NCBI RefSeq assembly: GCF_000764305.2
Contig: NW_025937992.1
Span: forward strand, 282,358 to 346,357
Length of the DNA stretch: 64,000 bases
Direction: 5' to 3'
From: Hyalella azteca
Taxonomy: Eukaryota > Arthropoda > Malacostraca > Amphipoda > Hyalellidae
The translations under genes were made by a program, and so were the position numbers. Positions 11,501-26,500 of the stretch are shown in pieces; position 1 is the stretch's first letter, and every line of letters starts with the position of its first letter. The notes under the pieces are model-generated. The model saw nothing but the letters and a program-made list of their open reading frames with translations, had not been told where the DNA came from and searched no databases.

Positions 11501-14500
11501 TAAAGAAAAAGCTCCTTTCTTATTGTAGAAAAATCAATTCACTTAGAAGATGAATTGTTTGGCTTATTCTTGCCCACTAATCGCGTAATCTATATATAAT
11601 ATATGATTATGTGCGTTTGATATAAATAATCTCTTGATTCTGTGCGTTTCAGAGAGGCCCAAATCAGAATGTCACAAAAATTACTCGGTTATTCATCCAC
11701 CATGGTTTTCTAAAGTAAATATGTATTACCAGGATTTTCAATTTCTCTTAAAACAAGCTTTAAAATAGTAAGACCTGGAACATGTCTCATTACCTGTAAT
11801 GGATATGCACCTGATCCGCTTGTCCGTTTTTTTGCTGACCGGTTTTTAGATCTAATTCGTCTTTATCTTTGATTTTATTTTGATACTGGATCATTTGTTT
11901 ATGTTTCGTTAAATTAGCTTTAATGGGTTCAACTCTGATATTGTTCATCATGTTTTCTTTTTCCGAAGCAAAGCTCTTTTATACTGCTATGTCAGCAATT
12001 TCATGCAAATGAAGTTCTTACGTAATTTTTTATGTGACATTTATCCAGGGATCTTTTATTAAAATAGGAAGACATTTATAATAAAATTTTATGTATTTTT
12101 TTAATCACTGTGAATAAATAGGCTCATGTGAGTCACGAAGTGTCAGTCGAAATCTTTGTATGACTTTAAATGTAACAAAAATGTACAACTTTTATGGCCG
12201 AATTTTTTTTATGTACTTTTTCAAGTATGTCTCGCCGAAGAATTTCTTGCTTTCTAGTTCCTACCGAAGTAGATGGTCGTTGGTGCTTGGCGTGGCCTTT
12301 ACAGAGTGCAGCATTTGCATTGCGGCGGTGCGTGGAGAACTACCCAGGCTCCTTCAATAAATGTGATATTGACAATAAAAAAATCCTAATGGTGACATAA
12401 AAGCCAGCTTGAAATCTTGTGCCTGGCCAGAGGCCGTGTTTTTGATGAAGACAGAGAACCCCATCGAGTCTTATTATGCGGAGGAGGTTCGACGGCTTGT
12501 CATATAAATATATGTAGTTTTTCCTCGAGGAATTCTTACTTGATTTTCGTAAGAAGGTAATACTCCTCAGATATTCTTTCTTTTTTTCAAGTTCCAGTGG
12601 AGCAAAAGTGAAGAGGCCTCAAAATTTACATCGCATGTATTATATGTGTGTATTTCGTACGCCGGCAAATTGTGTATGGATAGATGCTGCTTAACTTGTT
12701 TGCCATTTCTTTTTATTAAGCATTGTATATTTGTCCTATCCTGTTGTGAAATGATGATTTAATTTGATCTCCACTTTCAAAAAAATTTTTTTTGTTTATT
12801 TTTCACGCATTATATTTTAGCTTTTACTAGAATACTTTCTCATAAATTGTTAACATATTGAAAATTACTTGAACGTTTCAATTAAAGACTGATTTATTTT
12901 GCTGGATTGAAACACAGGAAATTAATTATATCTGTCAATAATTATGATACGTATGTATTTAGTGGCCGGTTTAACTTATTGCATACTGAAGGTTACCCCT
13001 CCTTAAGGTGGGAATTACACAACGATCATTATATCAATATACAAAGAATTGTGTTAGTAGAAAATTATTTTTTTTTACAACCGCAACTTGACTCGGTTGC
13101 ACGATACCAACCAACCACAGTAGCCATGTTAGTACCCCAACAGCCCCTGCTGCTGCTGCACAACTTTCTGATTATAATCTAATATAGCGAGCTTTTAGCC
13201 GGTCCCAGGCAATAACAAAGGCAGGCGAGGAGGGAAGCCTCGTCCATACCAGTCCATTTCCTCATCTAGTTTCGAGCAGCATTGCCTTTCCATCGTGTGT
13301 TGATAATAGGATAGAAATATTTCTATTTTAATTTATTGATTTATATTTTGCATAAGTTCATGGTCCGTAATGTAAAGCCGTTTCTAGCTTACTGAACCTG
13401 AACAGAAGACGAATAATTTTTTCGACTATGATTGAAGACAGAAGGTGGTAGGTACGTAGGTACCGGTAGTTATTTTTGAATTTCTCGGCACCATGAGGCA
13501 AAATTTTTTTCCATTATTGAATTGAAGATGAATTAATTATTTTAGAGATCTATGAATCGTTTCATACATAGTTCAGCTCAAATTCTTTCCTTATGTCTGA
13601 TGGAGATGTATGAACATGCTTTTTGCGATCCTGCATCTTGCCTAAATCATGGATTTATGTTGAAACCTTACCTAAATTTTAATACTTTTCCCTCGGATTC
13701 ATTAACCGTGGTCAAGGCCATTTGTATCTGAAGACCTGGTAACCATACTTAACGTATGCAGACAAATGATTAATCCGCAATCAATTTATCCTGTTGGAAT
13801 GGTCCCGTCGTGATATTTACGGAAACGTGACTCCATGGGCCGGATCCGCCACGTTTATGCTTATCCCTGATTTGCAATACATTTTAACGCAACGTGATTT
13901 GTTTTGTTTTGAAGATGATCTAATCAACGTTAAAGATTAATTAGATGATTATGATGGATATTTAAAAACTTGTATAGTGACGTTGCATACGAGAACGAGG
14001 AACGACTATACAGTTACCTGCCTCACTAGCACCCGCAAACGGAGCGTGGATATGGCGTGAGCATTGTGTAGTGCTCGTGTGTTGATGCAAATTATACTTT
14101 TGTTCGCACTGAATGCCCGCCTATGCTCCATTTGAAAACGTTTTGTTGTCTCTGATGGCGATGTTTGAGAATATTTAGCCGCTCTAACTTCTTTCATCAG
14201 CATTATATTAAAGGCAATATATACAAGTATGTGTAAGGGCTCAAGGTATATCGCGAAGAATTCACAGGCGCAAATTTATTAATTGTAATATTAGTCACTG
14301 TTAACTGGCAGATCAGATCCAGTTACCTTTATAGGATGTTATTGATTGATACAATTCTTTCCTTCAGGCGTTTTCTTCCAGTAATGCGTTTTGACATTGC
14401 ACTTCCTCTTCCGAATTTCTTAATTTATGGCAGTAACACAGCCGGTAGTGTAATTTTTGCTGTGGTTACTTCAAAACTTAGCCTGTGCATTCAATTAAAA

Positions 14501-17500
14501 TATTGGAATCACTGAAATCCTTCGCGAAATAGACAATTCTACAAGTTACATTACAGAAGCTAACAAGCCTTGATTAAATTGACAATATTTATGTAATAGT
14601 TATTGCTTATTTACTTATTGAATAAAATAATTTTAAAACAGTGAATCTCCTCACTCTAAGCACTTTTGTCTGCAAGAGAATTGAAACAAATGCGATGAGC
14701 CTCATTTTGTTAAACCATGATGTGATAACAGGCAAACCTTCATGTTTACAAATGAGTACCAACAAACATCGCCGCCTTGCAATTATTTATTTGTATAGTT
14801 GTTACTAAACGAGACAAGCATTGTACCGATGTTGCTACGCGTTAAAGTTGTTTTTACTACAGTAGAGAAATCTTCGGGTATAAAAATGATCAGGGTGGCT
14901 TTGGCATTCTAGAGCTGCTCTATACTGTACAGATCTGATGCCGATCCAGCGTAGGCGGACAGGCTTAAGCAGGATATCTTCGTGTCGCACAAGATCCCCG
15001 ATCACTATTCTTAGATTTGGGATAAATTTTAACGGCTATTGGTCGCTCGGGTGTGGCATTTCATATGCATGAAGTTGTTGGAGCTTGTGTACACTGTACA
15101 GTGTGCACAGCTCGTAGGAACGTACCTAGTATCAATGCCTCCGTCTCTCAAGATCGCATTGAGCCGACCAATAAGTGGTGTTGACTTTCGTGTCAGAATT
15201 TCCATTGTATTTGTTCCTCATAGGCATATCTGTCATTATATCATGTTCTAACATGCCCTATGCATTCCTATTTCCGCATTGTTTCCATCTAAATGCTGTG
15301 TATAAAAACAATTTGTTTCTCATCGAGCTTACTGATAACACTAGCATAATTTTGTGCGGTTCGTTTTTAAATTACCCTTCCTTTTACACAGTCAGAGCCG
15401 TGCTTGTCATTTTTTTTGACATTCATCTGATTGCATCTGAGTTCAGCCATCATACTTCATAGCTTTATATTACTTTGATATGACCTAAACTTTGATTACT
15501 TTGATTTATATTACTTTGATATATTTATATTACTTACAATGACCGTCATTTAAGTTTTGAAAGACTAGTGTAAGTTTTGCAGTTCGAGTAGCATCGCCTT
15601 GTCGCAAACTGTGCACGTTTATCGTCAGACCAAACTTTGTATTCATGCATCTTTCATTATGACCATGTCCCATACTTCGATTAAATAATAAAACCGCATT
15701 TTTGCAGTAGGAACGTATAATATATTTGGTTGTGTACTTGTGTAGCACACATTTTTTCTTATCCTATTATTTGCAAATTAATAGCACTGACATATGAAGT
15801 TAGCGGGAGCGTCTGAAACGTGTAAAACAGAGATTAGTGGAGCTTCACTTTGATCAAAGTGCACTCCAAAAATACCTAATTCCTTTCTCCGAATTTCTGT
15901 GAGATTTTTTATGGATAATTAACTGCATATATTCACACAGTTATTGAAACTATATTTATTTGTTAAAGTACGTGTTCGTGAGCTAAATTTATTCAAATTA
16001 TACATGTCTGGGAACCATTTTCAGCTCACTTGTTATGCGTCTAAGATATATATAAATCTTTGACTAGATTGATTTAAGGTTTTTCGTTCAATGATGAAAA
16101 GCTTTATGGGACTTGTAAAAATTATTCAAAGGCGAAGTGTAAGTAAAATTTTGAATAGTACAGACTATCTGGTTTTGGAGCATATCAACAAGGACAGAAG
16201 TCTAATGAAAACGTAGCAAGAGCATCTCTTCTGCTTAACCTCTCACATTGTTAGAATGAGCTGGAACAGCGCCCTCGATTCATTTCAATTGTATGCGGTT
16301 TATTGCAATGCAAATCAGACTCCGACCCCATGTTGATCCATTGATTTTTATTGCAACATCGTTGATCAGTTGCTTATTTACTCTGTGCACACCCTGAGTG
16401 TGGTGCTGTTTATGCACCATACTGAGGGTGGGCGCAGAAGGAAACAAGATGGAATTGTTGTGATTATTTGTTTGTTCACTACCACTGAGAAAGACTTTTC
16501 TTTTGCAAAATTAATGAAGCCAATAATTTTTAACTATTATCCGACAAATATGGCATTTCGCTCGCAAAATTTCTGACACTATTCCTTGAGCAACTTTTAT
16601 TAAAGTAAGCATCGAAGGTTAGGAATAACATCTTATCAGACTGTCACTAGAATTTTTTTCTCTGTTGCTTCACCGGCACGGGTAATACGATTCAACTCCC
16701 AAGATGTTGGCGTTATTTTACGCCTTGAGATACGACTTCTTTATGATTTTTGTAGTTTTTTCTAAATATTTGATGACAATTAACATTCAGGGTAAAAAAT
16801 ATCAACGGATGCCATAAAAAATTAATGGATTATTAAAAAAACGCGGTAACTGACGCGGTAACTGACGAAAAAGCAACCGGATGCTGCATAGAAGCACAGC
16901 GCGATGTGTAACGATAGAAAAAAAAGAAATGGACAGAGCAAAGGGCAAGTATGTTTTAGTTTTTATTCTTATTCATATAACTGCTAATCTCAGCGCTACT
17001 TCCCTTTTGATCTTATGACATGTGTTACCTTTCCGATCGCTCGAATTTTAGTGTGAAGATTTGTTAAGTATTGAAAGATTTTTATCAAGTATGTTTATAC
17101 CTAATTAATATAACTGCGGCTGACTTGATTGCCTGGTTGCGTCACGTTTGTAACTCTTTATAAGGAAATCTGTAGGATTGGCGGGATCTACGTTAGTGGG
17201 AAAAGTCGCGCTTTTGAACCCAACGACTTCGGTGGTGTCCGAACACGTAGCACGGTCGGGCTGCCTGTGTCAAATTTTTCGCTCTAAAGCTTTGAGCATC
17301 TAAAAATTAATGTGTAAAGTTAGTATTTTATTCTGACAGCTATTATTCTAATGTTGAGTTAATGTTTTGGACAGTTTGGACCCGGCATTTGCTGCTTTTA
17401 TTTGGCACTCGATGCACAACAAATACACGTGAACTGAAATTTTCGAGGAAATCACAAATCACGAGTCTCTATCCTCCTGTAGGTACGTAACTCAATCAAT

Positions 17501-20500
17501 CAGTATTCGTTTCAAGTTACGGTTGCGAAATGAGACAGTTTTCTAGTGTGTTTTGGAAAACTTTGAAGCTTAAGCCAGAACTCGAGCATGGTGTCGAACG
17601 TTGGTGTGCAACTGCGCATTAGCAACGAGCTCGCCAAGGTTGTCCAGCGGCGTTGCCACATCTCGGCACTCCCTCCTCATCGCTCTTCATTGTGCCACAT
17701 GCAAATGCTGTGCTTGTTTGCTCTTTACCCTACATCTTATTGCTACCATTTTCTTTGAGGGATGTTGAATGGTTATCTTTACATGTTTCAATGCTGGTCA
17801 TTTTCAAGCACAAATAAGAAACCGGTGTGAACGTGATTTCGCCGCGGGTTTCGTGTCAAGTGCGGTCTAAAAGGAGATCCAATGTTAACCTTATACAACA
17901 AATTAAAACGTACGCGCATTAATTTTTACTGCCTCCAAACTCATGTTATGAGTGGTTTTCTAGTTCACTCCTTATTATTTAAAGGAGAACGATGGAAAGG
18001 TTCTTAAATGGTATTTCTAATCGCTCAGTCTCTCTATTAATAAACTCGTGTTTTTAGGTGGCTTTCTTGTTCATTCTTTATTATATTTATTCAGAGGTCC
18101 TTAAATGAGATTTTCAATCGCAGTTCTCTCCATCAATGAAATCTCATCTTCGAGTGAGCAGCAGCAAACAGTTGATGTTCCATCCAATGCGATACGGCTC
18201 GTTATTTTCACCTTTTGGGTTTGGTTTCGCTCTGTCGACTCTGTTCGTACTGTAAGCCGAGATCACCCCACGCAGCCTGCTGCCGACGCTGCTGCGGCGG
18301 GATGGATGTGACAACGATGCAAGAAACGGTGACTCGACTAAGCTTATAGTGCTTGCAACTGCGCAATTTTAGCGGGAATGACGAGAGTTATGAGTAGTTT
18401 CGGAAGCACTCTTCAATCAATAGAACTTTTCTTGATCGATCACTAGTCTGCTAGATTAGTATTTTGAATTTAAATGGTTCAATTTCAGATTAGTATTTTG
18501 AATTTCAAGGTATTTTGAATTTCTTGAATTTCAGAACTCTTGAATCTTTCAATGAACGTCAAGCAGCTGATGGGTTTTCGTGAATGCCTGGTTGCTGGCG
18601 CAAAAGAAATTCGCGCTATTCGTTACTATTTATTATGCTCAAATATTATTCTCATCTTTTTTCATGGCCAAGTGAAATTTTTAAAGCACTTCGTTTGCTA
18701 GCGAAAGAACATTAGTTACAAATAGCGACGCAAAAATTATAGTATAATTTTCAAGGGATTGACAGGTTATTGGAAAGTTTTAGTTACCACCCATTAGAGA
18801 AAGTTTTCCAGGGGAACTAAGAAAACGGAACGGAAAGTATATACCAATTATAGCAGCTCGCTGCTGCAGTTGGGTTAGGTCATGTTCATTTTCTCTTTAT
18901 GACTGGAACCGAAGATTAGCGTTTTAGCTCAAAGGATAATTTTTGTTGATTAACTAGAATTTTAAATTGTGGAATGACTTGTGCTGTGTGTACTGGTATG
19001 TATTTTATATTCGTTGCGTATAAGTGCATGGGGGCATGGGTGGCTTAAAACCGTGCAGATTGGTGATGGTTAGGCCACGGGTCAGGCTGAGATGGGCTTA
19101 GTCACGAGCTGCAGTGCAATGCAGCCTCTCAAGTTTGTTTGCATGCTCCTGCCACTCACAGGTCGTTGAACCCGCAGTGGTATCATAGTTACCATGACAT
19201 TTCTGATGCCGAAGTTACGTCTGATCATACGAACGTTGAACTTTGTTCATTATACCGTGCTTGCTTGATGTAATGTGTTGTGTTACCTACGTCGGCCAGA
19301 CTTATTGCTTTATTATGGTGGTATTCGGCTCATTACTCTATTTTTCTTGTTACTTCTGTTGCGTCGGATTTTTTTTGCGTCATGATTTGATGCCGTACTT
19401 GGCTCTTTTTTTTTGTGTTCGCATGGTATACTGTGTTTTTATGGATGGAGCTTTTTCACTTACTCGTATCGTGTTTACTTTTAAGTTAATTTTGTTGCTA
19501 CCAACTCATACTTGCAGCAGGTTAATTAAACGTTAAAGGTTAAACAACGTCGAACTCTTGCTACTTGAGCAGCATCGAACATGGACTGGTACTGTGGCAC
19601 CGTTACTTTGACTTACTTAACTAGTCTAATTCAGTTGCTTCGATCTTTTCATATATTGGATACATGACAGACACTGCCACTAATGTGGCCTCGAAATATC
19701 TCTCACTTCTATCTTAGTTACAAAAGTCTCGAAGTGACTCAATTGCTTGCGTAGCAAATTAGTTAGAAAATAGTTCAAACACGATCAGTTTGCATACACA
19801 CAATAATTGAAATTAATAGATAAGGTATTAAAGCCTAAGTACAAATTACGGTGGTTTGAACCAGATTTGTCAAGTTTGGAGTACGAAATCTAATGGAATC
19901 AATTATCGTTGTGATGAGTTTTTTTTTTCTAATTCAATCGCGATTTTAATACTTGTCTAAGTTTGGGCTAATAGATTGAATTTTTATTTTATTATTTTGT
20001 TAATTAGTTATCACGTTACGCGCTGTCTATTCAGCAGCCGTAGTTAATCTCTACTTTTCAAGTAATTAATCCCGAGCACGCAAGAGTGTTGAAATAAAAG
20101 GTAGCAGCGTCGAAATCTAATCATCGAATTGCTTAAAGATTTCTTTTTATTGTTCAAAATGCCGCATTTGTTAATTTTATCATGGAAAATACTAAACTGG
20201 CAAGTGAAATTAGAATACTGAATTGGTGTTAAAAATTTTTTTTACTAATCGTGTAGTTCTGAGATAGCTGATTTTTAGAAATTATCCGTCACCTGTAATG
20301 AGCTTTAATGTGTTTTTAGTATAACATAATTGTGTTTAATATTAGAACTGTCCTGGAATTTCATTGGTTTTAAACAGTCCCTTGCAGATAATTACCTCTG
20401 TGATACATGTACGCCGAAGTGGTTATTTAGAAAAGAAAGGGCTACATGGCAGTTTGAGTTATTTTAATGTTGTATACCATGCATATTATCCTGAAACTCG

Positions 20501-23500
20501 TTGATGTTTTAGTTACTCAGTGTTGCTAGTCACCATACCCTTCTAAATTGAGGAAGTTGAAGCGTGGTGGTGATGAAGTGGAGCTTACTCTCATGGCCGT
20601 CACCACCGTCATGCCATCACTCCTACAGTCTCTCTGTCGCTGCCAACCCAACTCCAATGAGTTGGGAGTGCCGCTGTTCGCCATTTATAGTTGATCTTAA
20701 TGAGCTTAAATCCATTATGCTTGGGTTTAATTTTTGCAAATACGTTTCTTTATAATGACGTAAGTGAAACCACGTTTCAATGCATCGAAGCTGAGCTGTA
20801 CAGAAGAAACGATTGGGTTTGCAGCCCTTCTCTTTGTGTGAGTAGAGCCATCCATGTGTTCGAATGCGTTGCCGAGTGATTATATTTGATATTTCTTATA
20901 CATTTTAGCTATAATATTTGGTTTAAATATTGTGTTAAGTTTCTACATTATTTATAAAATGCTCGTCTCGCTTCCCCTCAGTATTATTTTTCTTTTGTCT
21001 ATCTTACTTCATTCTGTTAAGAATTGACAGACATTAGGCAACAAGACGAAACTATAATTCTTCCTTTTCAGTCAGTTTCTGAGGTAAATAAGTCACTGCA
21101 TGTATGACAAGCAAAAATTTTTGCTTTTAAACGGAAAGACTACTCAATTTTACATGATGTTCTTGTCATCTAGAGATATTTCTGATGGTATTTGATCTAA
21201 AAACATCTTATTTTGAGTTTGGTTGAAGCGTTTCTAACTGCGTATCGACTTGACAGTGTAGATTTTGGTATCCTGTTTGCCTTGAGAGAAGCGCTTTATG
21301 TGACGCAATAAGTCGGGACGAAACAAAGACTTAGCAGGGTTGGACGCGAGTCTCGTTCGAGCAATCGGACGAGGCGCAGCGTCAGGCTCAGTGGGTCACA
21401 ACCAACAGCTGATTCTAGAAGCGAACGAGTGCCTCGCTCAGCAGCAGCAGTGCGCTTCATTGCTTATTTTTGTCATCTGCTGACGTTTCCGGCTCGTCTC
21501 TCTGCGTAAATTAAATAACAAAATGGATATAAACATCTTTTACATCGAATTGGGATTTAGCGAGGTGAGTTTAATGTTGTAAATATGAATTTGAGACGTT
21601 CTTTGTTCGTTAGAAGGGTGCGCGAACTGGGTGCGCAGCAGCCTGGTCAATACCTAGCTAGTGCTGGCAGCCTGGCACCACGTCTTTTTTATAATCTATT
21701 TTGGTGTCGTTTAAACTAATTTTAATGGCTTACTTGTCCATTGATCTATCAATTGAAGTTCATTTGTTCTAATTTTACACGATTTATATATATATATTGA
21801 TGTGCGAAATCGCATGATCAACATGATAGGATATTTTCTTCTAATGTAAATGCACTGACTCAATTACCGTTTTAATACATCCTTAAGCCAACTAAATTTT
21901 ACATTTGACTACATATCTATCTCAATTATTACCCGTGGAGTGAAGTATTGTCGTTTACGTAAGTCACGGCCAGTGCGACACGTATTCAAGATGGCTGCCG
22001 TCACACTTGCTACGTTGGACAGACTTTCACTTTTGGCTCACCTAGTCGTTTTACCTTACACTTGTGATGATGAAGATCTGTCTTTATATTGAGCCTTGTG
22101 CATTATAGTTTTCATTCTGTAGATTAAAGGGACGATAGCATCCTTTATTTCATTTACGCTGCATAATTGTATTGCGGGTACCGTGTCGCATCTGCCGTCT
22201 ATTCGTTTTTCATGAATTTTCTTCTATTATATTTTAGCACATTTAATGGATCTTCTATGTTTTAGTCTGTTCGGAAACTTTTTATGGGAGAATTCTAGAG
22301 TGAAAAATCTGTTTAATTGCAATCATCCAAGTTGGCTCTGCCATTGAATACCTACCGAGGATGATGAAGTGGATGGATGGCGTGCGGTGACTTCCTCATT
22401 CCTTCGCTCTCCGTGCAAAATTTATTTTGAATAGTGCATAATTTCAGGCTTTGATTTCTATTGGTTAAGTTGAAGAGGTTACGTTTAATAACACTCTGCT
22501 GAAAACTAATGTTCTATCTTATAAGTCTCGGGCTGCGCTTGCGTCCGCTATCTTGATTTAGTTATTTTGCGTCAAGTTCGTTTTTTTTTTAATTTTTATC
22601 TATCTTATGTACTATATCAGACTTGATGGTTTCGTTATTTCAAAGTTATATTTTTTTGTTCTCGTTATATTTTGCAATATATCAAAGCTCTACTTGCTGC
22701 TTCGCAACGTTTTTTTAGGTACGATTTTATGTGACGTTCGATAATAAAAATGTAGCCTCGAAAACGTTATGTTCGGTGTTTATTCGTGACTCGTGATTTT
22801 AGAAGGACCAGTATAAGATCCTTCGGGCCCTAAGCCGATCAAGTAATCGCCAGGAGATTTCACTTGGTGATAATTTTTTTTTGTCTTTTTCAATATCTAT
22901 CCGCGTTGTCTACTTACTATTTCTATATGCTTGTCGACCAATTTCGCCAACAAGCAAATGTTATATTAGAATTATCTAATCCGTTTATTTGATATTATCG
23001 TACTTTGCTTGGAAATTATTGCTTAACTAAGTTGATACGTTTATGTTCAAATTTGAAACAACAAATTTCCGAAATGAAAGAATAAATTTCATGTGTGGCC
23101 GTTGAACCGAAAAATAATTATGCGATAATCATGCGTTATTGCTCAATTTCAGCTCAGTATCGTACAAGCTCGAGGCTTGGATAGATGAGGTAAAGCGTTA
23201 AGAAATAACACAGGTACGTCTGTACCGCGCCACAGAACCGGTCCCGACATGGTTTGGCATGATGGTGTGTGTGAAGCAATAATGTGCGACTATTTTGGGC
23301 CACAGCAGTGCTCCAGTTCAACATTTGTGTAATGTGGTGCATCTCTGGGTTATTTCCTCGAAATAAACTGGGTCTATGAGAACAGAAATGACTTCGAGAG
23401 TATAGAGAGACAAAAGGAGAATAACGTATCGGAACAAAATTAAAAATCGGGACAATAATTGCGTCTCGAAAATTTAAAATTGCAATTGAGATATTAGGAA

Positions 23501-26500
23501 ACGAGATATCACATTACTGACGTTCCGAACGCGCTGATTTATGATTAGTAATTTGAACCATTGATATTTACGTAATAAATTTACTTAATTTATTCGTAAT
23601 GAGCAGTTGGGGTGAAATGGCGTTGCTAGGTTGCCTACTCAACTAGGCAGTTGCGTTGATGGACATGCAGACTTCGCGATGTATGGCTGGCAGAATAATT
23701 TTGCTTCTAAGCCTTGCTCTTGGAAGGTATCACATCTGCCACACAACAAAAAATTACGGTTAAATATTGGCGGTTGATACTGGCTGCCGCAACCAGCCCG
23801 TGTATATCTGGCGTTAGAATAGACCGTCGACGGTTATTATTTAGACTACTAAAATTTTATGTTATATGAGATACGGGCCGTCATTAGCGATATAATTTTC
23901 GTGTGTAATACTTGAAATGTAGGAAATTATATTTATTTTATTTAAAGGATTACAAAAATTATTTATTATAATTTTAAAGTATTATTCAGTATTCGCTGGG
24001 ATTTCCTGCTATCTCGGTAAAAAAAAATGTTCTTCTCTCTGGTAAATTGAGGAGCTCCTATTTAGTCAGGGACTTCTCTTCTCTCGGCATTGTAGCAAAT
24101 TTTTACAGAAAATCAGAGCTCTATTTTGATCGCTGATTTAGACGAAGATTTAGGGATCGTCTTCGTCTATTTTTGAATAAAAAAGGATGAGCTGCTGACG
24201 CTTCACAGCAATGCTCCTGACTACCTGAGTGACTTGATTTGGTATGTGAAAAATGTGCTGTTTTCCCTCCCTATAGCATGACCGTTGAGTAACAATAAAA
24301 TTTAATTTATCAAGTAGGTTCCAGTCAAGATTTTTAGATCGCATTTTCGTTGTGCAGGGTATGCATAATTCAATTCTTTTGTATCAAGAGTGTTTCATTT
24401 CATTCATTTCAATTCGCTATGAAAAATTTCTGAATTCAAAATCAATGAAAGTAAACGATTCGTTTGGCAATTATTTTCTCGAATATTCTTCGTCGTTCCC
24501 AAATTTAGGAACTGTTTTCTCGCGAATTTTTTATTATATCGGTGATATGGATCATTGGATGTAAAGCAGGCAGTCGCTGCAACAGCTGTGGAGTGTGCGA
24601 GCGACTGCCCTAACCTAACCCAACCTATCAACTACACACCTTACCCCTACTCTTTTTCACTTTAGGCAAAGCTCCTCTCGCTCTTCGATGGTAATTGAGA
24701 ACAATGTGCGCAATTTTTCAAGGGCAATTATAGCTTTTCTTGATGATGGTTATAATAAAAACAAGTTGACCTTTTAGTAGCAGCTTCTAATGCTACACAC
24801 AGAAATTTCATGCTGACTCTTGTAAGGAAGTATTGAAGTATATTTCCATTGAAAAGAAAGTATTGAAATATATTTTCATTGAAAGGAAAGTGTTGAAATA
24901 TATTTCCACTTCAATGCTATTACCATAAGGGTAGTAAATACAGGCGTTACAAATTTATGGAATGTATTAAGCAACTGATAGCGCACTTTGACTAGCTGCC
25001 GATTCTTTCAGTACGATGAAACAACTGATAGTGTGCCCTTACATGTCTGCTTAGAAAGCATTTGCAACTGATAATGCATGTTAACGTTTTAATTGAAAAC
25101 GATTTAGCCTCAATGTGATGAAAATGAAGGAATTATTTGAAGCGCTAGTAGAACAAATAGCGAGCGAACCTGCATCACATGCAATAAAGTTTTTCCTGAA
25201 GCGTTGCGACGTGGAGCTGTGGTGCATATGACCATGTATGGCAGACACATGCGAACGCGTGTGCGTGTGTATGGCAACGATGTGGAGGCGCGTACATGCA
25301 CATTGCACACGTACGTGAAAACAGAACTTTCATGGTGAGCTCCCCACGCGCATTCTGGCTGAAGGTGACATTGGCGAGAGGTCTGGTGAGGGTGTAGGGG
25401 TTGGAGTAATGCTGCAGTTGCCTAGTGTCGATATATTCGTTCAGAATCAGATGTCTGGTTCATCTACGAAATTTCGTTAACTCTTTAATGCTATGTATAT
25501 ATTTTTTCGTTGAAATTTGCACTGAATAGGGAATGTTGCCCCATAACGAGAGATCACTTGTTTCTCTCGCAACTGTTACTTAAAATAAGAACTACTATGA
25601 AATGTGTAGAATGAGTAGTATTGACGCTCCTGTAGTGAATATCAACATATACACTAGAATGTATCAAATTCTATTTTAGCACTCATGAACTGTACAGAAT
25701 TAATCCTTCATGAAATTATTACTGCATTGGACTTTGATTAGAAATTAAGACAATTGTATGTCAAAAAGTTTTACTTTTAATAGTTTTGAATGGTCATACA
25801 ATATTTTCCTAGGTCATCAAAGTAAAAATTGAACTTTAATGAGCATGAATAAAAACAAACGCGTTTGTATTGAAAACACGGACTTAAACCTGAATGAGCA
25901 TGAATAAAAACAAACGTGTTTGGTATTTATCAATTCATTTACCACAATGTGCAATGCAATGTCTTCGGAGTACGAGATCAATCAGCTCAACAAATTAAAT
26001 CGCAAGACACTCATATGTGCTAAAAAGAACCCGGTGTGAAATGGACTTTATGTAAGAAACCAAAGATCGGATAGAAACGATGGTTAACAGCTTCTTGAAC
26101 TTACATTGATTAAAGAATAATGGGTTACTGGACAAAGATGTGAAGGATAAAAACTTGCTGTTCATGTGAAATTAATTTTTTAGCGAAGGAAAACAATCAC
26201 ACTTCTACTATTACAACTAAGTATCCTGACGTGAATTGTTTTCCCGAAGTGCGAGCTAAGTAACAACTTGTTCTTGAAACGTTGCTACTACTTATGAGAA
26301 AGTTAAAGAAATATCCATTGAATAAAAAAATTCTCTACCAAGCTCATAAAACAATTCTTGAACGTCAAAAGTTATTTATGAATGTCTTCCTAGTATAATA
26401 ATTAATTAGAATGTGAAGAAGCTCTATGTGTTCAATTGACAATAGGTTGCTGGCGTGGGCTGAGCTATAGCTTCAGTTGTTGATATTCTAGGCGAGTCTC

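Noticed and set aside
24608..24628. CCTAACCTAACCCAACC as a telomeric (TTAGG)n insertion
   Set aside because: Only about two imperfect units; too short to call interstitial telomeric repeat.
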